From assembly GCF_932274485.2 (NCBI RefSeq), contig NC_065884.2:57908546-57972545 (forward strand): a stretch of 64,000 nt of DNA, given 5' to 3'. Made by a program: the position numbers and the translations under genes. This stretch comes from Patella vulgata. Its lineage: Eukaryota > Mollusca > Gastropoda > Patellidae. Within the stretch, counting starts at the first letter, position 1. Each line of letters starts with the position of its first letter. Shown piece after piece: positions 20,701 through 32,700 of this stretch. Below the pieces are notes generated by a model. The model was not told where the DNA came from. It ran no database searches and saw only the letters and a list, made by a program, of their open reading frames with translations.

Positions 20701-23700
20701 AATATAAATTCATTTCTCTGAGAAATTCTTTTGGCCGCAGCACTATTTACTGATATTATTTATTAAATACATTGTCAAACCACTTATGTATGGCTTTTTT
20801 TAACTCATTGTCCTTGATATCACAAGTTACTTTTGGATCCATTCACTTGATTTGATAGTACTTTTATTATTTATTACTTATAATGTTGCCTATGAACTTG
20901 TCTTTTGATTTCTATATTGTTGTCATGTGTGGCGTGGATATTGATTACCAAAATTGGTCACACTTCAATGACAATTATTGTTTACTAGTCAACTGGGTTA
21001 TTTTTGTTGAATGGTAACTTTTGTGGCTCAACAAAGCAAATTTATTTACTTTAGGAGACGAAAGTAGTTGATGTTAAAGATCCTAGACCCAGGTTTCAGA
21101 GGATATGGTGTAGAAGACAGCCTGCAGATTTACCTGTTCCCAAATTTAAGGTATATAAAAATAATAGATTAAAGTACAAGTACTTCTACAGGGGTAGAAA
21201 CTAACCTGAAATGGTCACTAGCCATTTGGGCTAGTAGCTTTCAGATCTGTCTAGCCCAGCCAACATTCTACTAGCCCAGTAAGAAACTGACACCAGATGT
21301 AAGAATTCGGATTTAGACTGTTGTTTTGTTCATCATTAATCAATCAAAATCACCAAATTACATGCACTTAAATTTATTTTGGCACATTTAATAATACAAC
21401 AAATAGACTTTGTTCATTGTTGCCTCTGTTTTTTCATCAAATAATGAATTCATTAATCAGTCATGATGACATATATATTAAAATTCAATTTGGCACATTT
21501 CATTTCATATTTCATATCTGTCCTTTGGAAGTTTAATCTTCAATACAATAGATTTTTTCTGTGGCCTCATTTGCATTTATATTTAATTTATGTTTTATAA
21601 ATTCAGTTGTGATGTGCAAAATAATATGATGTAATGTCCTTAAAATTTAATATCATAAGTTGTCACGGAGTGATTAAGTTATTTATAGCAGAGCATATGT
21701 ATTTACGAGCGTCTTCATTGCCGTAATATATCGCTGTTATAAAACCTTTTAACATCCATGTTCTTCGCTAAATTGCTTCTTATATATCAACGATTTATGA
21801 TAATTAACCTGAAATATGACTTAAAAGTTATTCGATTATATCGACTTTCGCTTCATAATTCATCAAGGTATAAACAGAGGCTGTTCCGTACCCTCCCTCG
21901 TTATCATACAATTTCAACCAATCAGCAAGCTCGCTTGCTCAGATTTCATACCGGTATGGCGAAATGGAACAGCCAAAGATTAAAAACACATAAATAGTGA
22001 TGCCAATGATTTTCGGAAGTTAGTTTCATGACAGTGTTCATTAAGTACAAATTATCAATTATTACAACTACCAAAATATCAGGTCGCCACACGGGCTAAT
22101 TGATTTTGAATTTCATTCGCCCGTACTGACTTTTACTCGCCATGGGCGAGCGTTAGTTTCTATCCCTGCTTTTATGTTTACGGTAGACAAATACATCAAA
22201 AGATACCAAATATAAACCACTTTTACTTCATCATTCTGATATACATCAAATCAAAAGTTAGCTGTCTGTCCTTCATAGTCGTCTTCAGATATTATAAAGT
22301 ATAGATGTTAAAGACTCCTGGTTACAATTTATCGGGCATCTAATGGAAAAGGGAGATAATATAGCTCAATCAAATCTGAGTAGTTTTACAAGGCTATTCG
22401 ACGTGATATTTTGATAATTGATATTCAATGACAATTAAAACAATTCAATTTGACCGTTTTTTGTCTCCAATTCAAATTTTGATAAGAAAAATATTGATTT
22501 ATAAGAATGGAGAATCACTTCAGGATATGATAATAAAAAAACCCAAGTTTGTACATGTATATACACATCGGCATAGATGTAAAAGAACCAAGCGCTGAAA
22601 TAAGCGTCCGGACACGGACAATGTCCGGGCGAATTGACCCCTTTTGACAGGCCAAATTGCCTTTCGTCCGACCATATTTTTGTAAAACATAAGTCAAAAA
22701 TATTCTAGTCGATCGCTATTTATTATTAGACTCGAAAGTCAAGAACCAAAAATATCAATGACCCGAGTCATAGTGAAAATGTTACTATTTATATCTCGGC
22801 CGCGTGCAGATAAAATCTTCAATAATTTTTAGAATCGACTCTTTTTACTCATAGTAAAAATATTACTATTTATACATGTATCTCTCTCGGCCGCGTGACG
22901 ATAAAATAATGAATAATATTGAGAATCGGCTCTTTTTACACTGGTTATACGAGTCTCGTAGCTAGCTTTGCGTTACTTTCGTTCTTTCGTATATGAAAAC
23001 ATGTCGAATAAAATAACTTTTTACTTTTCCCAACCCTCGGACACGGATATCCCGGCTAGTGGGACCGTTCCAGAAAATTCAAAGACTGGTACTGTGTCTT
23101 AATCTTATGTCTCTCATAAAGACACTTCTAAACGGGGGCCATCGCCATTCGAAAATTACAAACACGAACCGTAGAAAAGTGGATCAAAAATGACTTGGCA
23201 GATTCTGAACCATTTACGATGTCTATTCTTTAGTTAAATTTGAATCTTAATCAGAGTTTTTAGGATTTAGTCCCCAGCCCCACCAAAGAGATTAATGACA
23301 TTATATGAACTATAAAGTTGTATTCCATATACATATAAAAATTAAAACTCCAGGTTGTATGTAAGTCATCAATTTATTTTATTAATAAATGTATGTATAA
23401 TAATAATATATAAACATAGTAAATTTCAACAGTTTTTTGGTTTAATATACTTTATAAAGTATTTGTCAGGCTGAAAATCTGAAATGTCCGGCCGAAAATC
23501 AGTTCAGCCTGAAAAGAACCCTTGACCAGTTGGAATTCGAAGAAGAGTATGGAGATGTCGCTATCCGGGCAAAATTTCCCTCATAGCACCCAGTATCGCT
23601 TATAACTTTCTTCATTAGTACCAGTTGATGAAGAACAGTAGGATGTTAAATCCCATTTCATTTCAAAATATGTTGAGACAATAAACTATTTCCCTTTTTT

Positions 23701-26700
23701 TTTTTATTTCAGTATGATCAGTATTTTGTTGCTGTCGTTCCACCTAAAGAGGTTACATTTACCAACCTCAATGACAACATCAACAATGATTTTCTCGAAA
23801 ATATGTGTAAAAGCTTTGGAAAGATTGAAGAATGCAAGATTTATTTCAATCCTAAGACGAAAAAACATCTTGGAGTTGGAAAGGTAATATTTTAATGAAA
23901 TAGTTGACAAAATACCATAATCTGTCCACCACTGACATTGTTGTGATTAAAGATATAAGAAGGATTAGTTGGTAGAAAAATTGGTTGATTGATTCTAAAA
24001 TCACTTCAGATAGATTTTTAGCGATAAAATTTATTCCCTCAGATAATCAAAGTATTGTAAACCATAGAAAATGATTACATTGATGTATGTAAAAAAACAT
24101 ACACATTGTTAAACTTTCTTAGAAATACCATTTAAAAAAGTATTTAATTCTTTATTCTATCTGTTTTACATCCAATAAATATTTTCATGTTTTACATTAT
24201 GCACTTCTCAGGCCTTTGACTAGCTACAAAAAAGTAGCCTATACCATCTATATCATTTCAGCACAGCAGTATTTAATGATTGGAAAAAAATGTTTCATAT
24301 TTAATTATAAAGGTTTGGAGCATAAGGGTGTATCTGAACCAAGGGAGCTAACCCTCTATTATATGTTTTTATATTGATTTGTTTTCAGGTTCTGTTTACA
24401 TCATCTAAAGCTGCCAAGTCATGTGTTGATAAACTCAATCAAACATCAAAGATGGGGAATATCATGACAGTTATCCTGGATACCATGGGTATGTTAATTT
24501 TTAAAGAAAAACAAATCTTTTTTGATTGAACCTTTTGGAATTGAATTCCCTGTATACTGTGAAATGTCCCAATTTAAGTAAGCACAAAAATTGCAGGAGT
24601 GTTCTAAGTAAATAGCGGAAATAAATAAGATCCTTGTATTTGATTATGTCCCGATTGTACTCTCACCACATCAGTTATTGTGACTTGAGAGAATAGTGGC
24701 CGAATTGTTTAACATGTGCATTTTAGGTCATAAGGTATGTCGTTGCTTTTGATTCTACGCTTTTACTGGACAAGGAGTAGGATTGTCTTTCCAACCTCAA
24801 GGTAAATTGATTATGATTAATTTTTGTTTTTTATTGTTGTAGGTAAAGAAAGGCAGGTAATGATTGAAACATTAATTGGTGATCGCAAACTAGGTGATGA
24901 GGACAAGAAAAGGGAAGCTTACGATCCAGGTGATAATGAATTTGACTTTGGACATCGAAAACCCAAGACAGACGTTTATCCAACTCCTCAGTCTGAAACA
25001 AGTTTCTCAAGTCATTCTGATCTTGGATATATCACGGCTACCCCCTCACTAATACCCAATACAGAACCCGCTTTCAATGTGGGATATGGTTACGACACTC
25101 CATCGGATAATCTCAATCATCAAAACGTGGCACAGAGTTATGGTTATAGTGCTGAACCTTACAATCAACCATACACGGAGGATTTCAGTCAGCCGAAATA
25201 TGCAACAGAGGAAAATAATTCCTTTGATAACCCAGCAAAAAATGAACAAAGTTATAACTCGAGAGATTATGATCGCGGGAATAATAAAGGCAGATATGAT
25301 CGTAATGGCCGTAATAGAGGGGATAGTGATCGCAGTCACCACAAAGGGGACGGGGATCGAAGTCATCGTAGAAGCCATTATGAGCGAGATAGAGAATGGG
25401 ATAAAAGTCGGTATCGAGATAAAGACAGTCGTTACCGTGATGGTGACAGATACAATCGAAATAGTGAAAGATACAATCGAGATAATCATAGTGATCGTGA
25501 TAGGTTTGGTAGAGACAGAGATCGTGACAAATCAAGGCATAAAGAAAAGAAACCAGATCCTCCTCCTAGGCCTAAAACACCAGAGGAGGAAGTTCCAAGA
25601 TTTTTAAGTTTAGAATCACGTATTCAGTCACTGTTGAATACAGGAAGTGCTGATGATAGTAGTGCTAAAAAACCTGTGGATGTGCCAGAACCGGTACATA
25701 CCAACAATTCAGAAAATTGGTCTCGATCGAAATCAAACTATAGTGATAAGAGTAGTGATAGAAACTCACAGTATTCTGGAGGTCATGATAAGCATAGTCA
25801 TTCAGATTGGTCTCATAATTCATCCACTAATCATTCATCGTGGGACTCGAGACACAGAGACCGAGGGGGGCGTGGTGATAGAAAATCACATCATTCTCAT
25901 CTAATGAAGGATTCAAAAAGACGATCTGAGAGCCCCAAACACTCTCATAGTAACACTCCTTTACAAGATGAAAATAGTCGTGGAAGTATGGAATCAGATG
26001 ATCGGATGAGTTTAGCATCCATCAGCAGTGGAGAACAAAAGTTGCACATGAATCCGCAGCAGTCAACCCCATTCATACCCCCCACCCCTGTTGCATTTAC
26101 CCCGCAAACCCCTTCATACGGACATATGACTCCAGCCTCATTTAATCAGATCCCACAAAGTCCTTTCATTCCATCTACTCCATCTCCCTTCACTCAATTA
26201 TCTGGCAGTTCTCCTTTCATGCCTCCTACGCCCTCATCCTTCCCCCCTTCCACTCCTACTTCGTTCTCACAAGCCACGTCTGATGCTTATAATCAGAACA
26301 CGCCATTTAATCAGGCTACAACCTCTTCTTCGTTCAACGAATCATCTTTTAATCAGGAGTCTGTAAGCGTGGCCGGTGGATGGCCACTGGGATTTAATAT
26401 GAACTTTGTAGATAGCAATGCTTATAATAGAAACTATATGAACCAGTATCATGATAATATGACAAACGGTAATATGGTTAACTCCACTGATCGCTTGGCC
26501 ATGAACGATCGCATGTTTATGTCAGTTCTCAATGGTTTTGTGAAAGAATTAAAACAAGTGATGCAGAAAGATTTGTGTAAAAAGATGGTTGTTAGTTCAG
26601 CGTTTAAGTGTTATGAAAAATGGTGGGATGATGAAGAAGGCCGTAGTAAGGTAGGAATATACAGGAATGTGGTAAGAATATATGGGAATGTGGTAGGAAT

Positions 26701-29700
26701 ATATGGGAATGTGGTACATTGTAGGAATATACGGAATGCAGTAGGAATATTCAGGATTACAGTAGGAATATACAGGATTACAATGATTTGTTAGGTTACA
26801 TGTATTGGCATGGACAGATTAAAATTAAAGGCACAACAAGCCTGATCATTCATATAGTCAAAAATATGCACTATTTTAATCTAAGTAAGCTAGTTGAGTA
26901 TAAAATACCTAAATGTAGAAAGGTTTGCCATGTCATTAATATGGTCAAAAATATGCACTATTAAAATAAGTAAACATAATTGATTATAAAAAGACCTTTA
27001 TGTACATGTAGACAGATTTGGCATACATGTAAGAAATAGAATGTACAATTATTCGTACTATAGTTTGTTTGACCAAGACACTACAATCAGGTTCATTTTT
27101 AGACCAAAAATGTTTGTACTTTTGATTGTGTATGGTATTAAACTCTGTCTAATCTGTATTCTGGCATATTGGGGCTTTAAAGCATAACTTCAGCAATTGT
27201 TATTTGTTGATGTTTTATTCATTATCTAATATATTAAAATAGTTATTATCAATTTTTATAAGTCAGTTCTGCTTCTTGCTGTGGCATCAGGGAATATGAT
27301 AAGGCAAAATAATTGATTAGCAATTATTGCATTTTTTTTTTTTTTTTTTTAAAGTGCTAATCAATTTTGTTTCTCTTGATTGAATAGCAAATAAGTAACT
27401 TTTCACTACCGTATGTTGAATTGAATGATCTATAAAGGCCATAATATTTACCAATATATACAACTAAAAAGTTGTTTATTTTTATACTTGGTTGAAATGT
27501 CATCTCCGCTTTTTCTTGTGAAGTTAAATTGTCAAATTTATTGTGTATGATGTTTCGTATGTACTCTTTTAAGCCAAATAGACCCAGACAATAATTACCC
27601 ACGTTTCTCTTATAATTTCAGACAGCAAAATTACCTACAACCACAGATAAAACTACAGAAAAAACGGGTGTCAGCAAACCTATTTCTAAAGACGCCGGTC
27701 TCAGTTCAACATTAGCATCATTATTTGAAGCTAGACACCCATGGGGTAGAGATGGTGGATTAGAAGCAGGATTAGGTTTTGGCCGAGGTTTTGGTATGGG
27801 TGGTTTATTGGGTATTAGAGGTGGAATGCCAAAACTCCCCTCATTTAAGGTAATTAAAATTCATAGCATTTATTAAAAGAAATTTCCGGTGACGATTGTA
27901 AATTTGAAAATTTGAAGCAAGGTAATTAGGCTATATGTATATTGTCATAAACACACTTTTATTTGAATTGCAGATAAGCAATTTGATTGGTCGCTGCTTC
28001 GGGACACGACAATTCCCATTCTAATTGAATGAAAGTAATTTAACTTGGTGTATAGATTTATTACGTCAATATCTTGACTAAGTTTTATCTATTTATTTGG
28101 GATTGACATCAGTCGTTAAAAAAGTTGTCGAGCATAAATCAAACATGGTGACTATTACAACCTGTAGATAAGTTCTACATCACCTATAATTGTTTAAATA
28201 TATTTATTGTAGAAAAAGTTCCGTCCACCGTCACCACCACCAGTAGAAGATGAAGATTCTAAAACTAACATGTCAGCAGCTACAGTTGAACATGATTCAG
28301 GTAGAAAAATATTTCGTAGCAATAGGAAAATATTTGGTAGCAACGAAAAAATTTGGCCTCAACGAAAATATTTGGTAGCATAGAAAACATTTGGTTTGCA
28401 TAGAAAGTATTTGGTTTGCATAGAAAATATTTGGTTTGCATAGAAAATAAATCAATAAACAATGAAACATACATGTAGCACAAATTGTAGTATATAAGGC
28501 TCCGGGCTAGTTAAGACTGATTAATGTAGGGTGTCGCTTACCTGTCGTCATTTGCTATTTCTCCCCCGACAATACTATAATTAATTTTTCACGGTTTAAT
28601 CCACGCTAATAACATGTATATAGTCAGATTGCTTATTTAACATTTGATTAAGAAAAATCTAAATATCAATGGTAGATTATCTCCCAGCTTGTATTCTTCT
28701 GGATTGAAAAGAGGCCCATCAAAAAATTTAAGCACAGATTATAGGAGGCTCTGGCTTGTTTCGACTATTCATCATATTTTTTTTAAAAAATGAAGGAAAT
28801 TGAACAATTTTTGGACCGATGTTCTTTTTAGAGATCAGCTCTCACAATATTGTACTTTGCAGAGGGTTAAAAATCTCTCATTTGGCTATCAGAAACTTTA
28901 ATATTTTGCCTAACAGAATATCACTAATGGAAAAAAAACTCGATGTCCACGATGTTTTAAATTGACTCCATTTACAGTGTTCACTTTTTTTAAAACAATT
29001 ATCTTTATAGTGAAATTCTCTAAAACAATTAGGTTCTTTGATAGAAAAGTTTTCCACTTCATAGCAGAATTTGCCTCTTTATCAAAATCATGATAAATAA
29101 AAATCTGCTTTATCACTTTGGTTTATTTTATTGTCTTTTTAAAATTAGATCAAGAAGATTCTGATCGTAAATCAAGAATAAAACGTCCCATAGTTAGTGA
29201 GAGTGAAGATGAATCAGAAGAAGAAAAAACACAATCAGGAGGTAAGATAAAATATTATCAGCAGATGGTCAAATTTCTGTGAACTGATTAGGACCATCAA
29301 ACAATCCTTGGTTTCTTCTGTTTGCCATTAGCCATTTAGCACCAAAAAGTAGGGTGTTAACCGTGTAGTTCTTGGTACATGTAAATATTGACTACAAACC
29401 AGTTCCTTGAAAAATTAGAGAATATATCCCGGTATATCCCTGAAATGTATTTCTCTCGTTATAGATGAAGACGAAGATGAGTCTAGTGATGAAAGTAGTG
29501 AAGAAGAGGAATCAGAGGAAGAATCATCTGAAGCTGATAGTGATGAAGAAGATGATGATGATGACGAAGATGTAGAGGAGGAAGATGAAGATATGAAAGC
29601 TGATGCTAAAGATGGAACTTCTGATAAGTAAGTTTTCATCATTTACTCCTGTTTCAGTATAGAACAAAATCTTATAATTATTGTGAGATTTTCTCTAGTA

Positions 29701-32700
29701 ATTGTATTTGGGTGACCAAATTGTCTAATGTGTTTGCTTTAGACCAGAAGGTCTTTCATTGAGTAGAGTGGCTTGGTTTGATTCCCAGCTTGTATGTGAC
29801 AAGGAGTAGTGTCGGTCAAAAGTAATGGTTATTCTGCTGGTCCACAAATGATGTATGGCTGAAATATCTTATCAAGACAACCCCATTCATTTTATATGTG
29901 TTTTTTTCTAGGGAAGAGATTGATGTTGATGTAGAGAAAGTAACTGAAGATAAGGAGGATGAGGAATCTTCTTCATCTTCAAGTGATGAAGAAGAAGAAA
30001 GTAAAGAGGAGAGGTAATTGTTTGTCTTTAAAGAAAAAGTTTCTTTTTAGTTTCAAAGTTTTCTAGAGAGGTTGTGTGTCAGAGAGCTCTAAAACATTGT
30101 GTTACAGATCTTCACTCAAATTTGGCAAAGTAGTCACAACTTTGTTAATCTTCACTGAAACAGTTGGCTTCCATTTAAGTTTGCATAGTTTGCAAACAAT
30201 ATTTTTAATCTGGCAGATACACACGATAATGAACTGTATAGATATATGCATAAATCAGGTCTCATTTGCATGAAATTACAAAAAAAAAAAATAACTTGGA
30301 TCGTCATTGGAAGTATTAAATTATAGGTCTGTCCATCAGAAATTTTTAAAAACGAACCCTCTTGTATTATTTCAGTGAATTGGATGACTCTAAATCAGAA
30401 GTCTCAAAGAAACCATTATCTCCGATCCGGGAGGAAGGTGAAGAAGACAAAACAAAATCCAAAATTGAAACAGTTGTAGAAAAGGAAAAAGTAAAGGAGG
30501 CAGAGAAAGAAGACGAAGAATCCATGGATGTTGATGTTTCTACTGTTGAGTCAGAAGAGGAATCTATGACCACTGATTCGGCAATCTCTCCTAAAAAGCC
30601 TGTTCAGGAATCCAAGACACTTTCAGCATCAACAACTACTGCAACTTCCAGTTCAACTTCCTCCTCATCATCCACAGAGTCCAGTGCATCTCCTGTTAAA
30701 AGCTCAACACCACAAAAGGTACCAAAAAAACGAGGACCAAAACCAAAGACACCACCTAAAGCACCAGAACAAATCAAGCCTCCAGAGTTATCTCCAGTAC
30801 CTGTGGAAGCAACTCCAGAGGTTACCCTCGCAGATATTGAGAAGAAGCCGTATGTTAATCCAGCTATTGCAGAACATGATTACTTTGCGGCTCCTCCTCA
30901 GTCTGGATTTGAGTCAGATGCAACAGAATCCGCAGATGAGGAAAGTAGTGGAATGTCGAGAGAAATTTGGATGGATCATAGTTACTGCTTACCTCCAGCT
31001 AAATATGATTTTGAGGTCAAAGGGGAAGAAATACAGCTTGATAGTGATACGTCCGCTTGGGCGACAAGTTTTAGTGCTAAAACGGACAATAGTGAATCTG
31101 ATCTCTCTGATGCTATATTGCAAAAGAAACCTAAAAAACCACCAGCACCGAAAGGCAAGAAGGCAGAAAAATTGAAAGACATTACGAACAAATTAAAAGG
31201 CAGTCGTGAGTTAGCGAGTATCTTACCTCCTCCTACGCCGAAACCAAAACCGACTTACACAGCCAGAAGTTTACAAGAAGAACGGCAAATATTTTTTGAG
31301 ATATTTAGTAAGGGTATCGATGAAGAAGATATTCGGTACATGAAGCGCACATACGATGATCTCATGCAATCAGATGATCCAGTGTTTTATTGGTTAAGTT
31401 CTATATTATGGGTGGATCATCCGCACACCAATATACCTGATCCCACTCCACCTAGAAAGAAGAGAAAGCTTGATGAACCGCCACAAGTTAAAACACATAG
31501 AACAGGTATACTGAAAATATATTTACAGACGGGTGGGTGGCCGAATAGTCAAACATGTGCGCTGTCGGTCATTGTGTTAAGTGACATGATTTCGATCCCA
31601 CACTTGTGACAAGGAGTAAGGGAACCTGCCTAACCTCATGCACAAGTAAATTATTGAAATAAAATTGTACCACATGTTAGTTCCAAAATAACCATGCTTG
31701 TATTGAGTGGATGTTAAACCCCATTTCTTTCTAAATCATATTTAGCTACAATCTTTTTTTGAAAAATCTTAACTGATTAGTAAAACAAGCTTCTTATTTA
31801 CCATCTGATACCACTTCTATTTGAGCTAACAAATTTTGTTGTACTTTTGCTTAACTCAATTTCCTCCATTGGATTTTTATACTTTTATCCGGCTATAATT
31901 CTTAAAATGGTCTACAATTCAGAGTTTTTTGAGAATTTTATTTGGAACTGTTAGGAATTTTCAAAGGCGTTCAGTGATGATTTTTTTTGCAGAGTTTCAG
32001 GCCCTGTCGCCAAAACCTTATAAATTCCCTCTACCAAGTCAGGATTTATGAGATATGGTTTTAAAAACTTGCTTAGCAAGTCCTAAGAGTAAGTAGGAAT
32101 CCTATTACAATGGGTTTTTGCATGGTATTATAGATTAATAGAACATGTATATTTGTGATTATTACAGGTTGTTGTAGAACTGAAGGGTATTATAAATTAA
32201 CAGAACAAGAAAAAGCACCATATCTGTGGAATGCCAGGAATGTTTCGAAAGTTTCTGTCTCTAAAGCTGTAAGTATTAACTGTATTTTGTCATTGGGTGG
32301 CACAAATAACTCTGGTCTCTCATGGGGAAATTAACCATAATTAACAATAATTTTCATCTGGTGTTTAATTAAAGAATTATCTATGAAAGTCATGTATCAC
32401 CCCTCCCAACCCAACTAGACAGTGTCTAGTCATTTGGCCGGGACAAAAAAAAAAAAAATATGGTCCTGTGTACATGCATGTAAAAGAACCCTTGACAAAA
32501 TGTCCCTCAGAGCATACTATATGGCATACAGTCTTCATTAGCCCTCTCGATTTCTCTCTTTATAATTACCACTCTTGAATTTGTCTTGAACTTTTATTAA
32601 GTACAATATTTGTATCCATGCATGATTTACTCTAGTATTGGACAGAAATTTTCAATTCTAGTCTGATCACATTTGTTTATATCTCCACTTTATTTTTACA

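Larger units (their letters stand above)
17866..21054. other. SETD1 intron 2
   Basis: A 3.2-kb intron holding a hAT-like element (18192-19061) and a full SINE-A (20214-20511). The rest is AT-rich sequence without a recognisable feature. Confidence 0.7.

Noticed and set aside
25049-25607. Overlapping Ile/Val/Thr-rich frames on both strands
   Set aside because: Shadows of the Arg/Asp/Ser-rich SETD1 exon 6; low-complexity codons keep other frames open.
29415-29642. Minus-strand poly-Ser frame
   Set aside because: Antisense of the acidic SETD1 exon 10 (GAA/GAT repeats).
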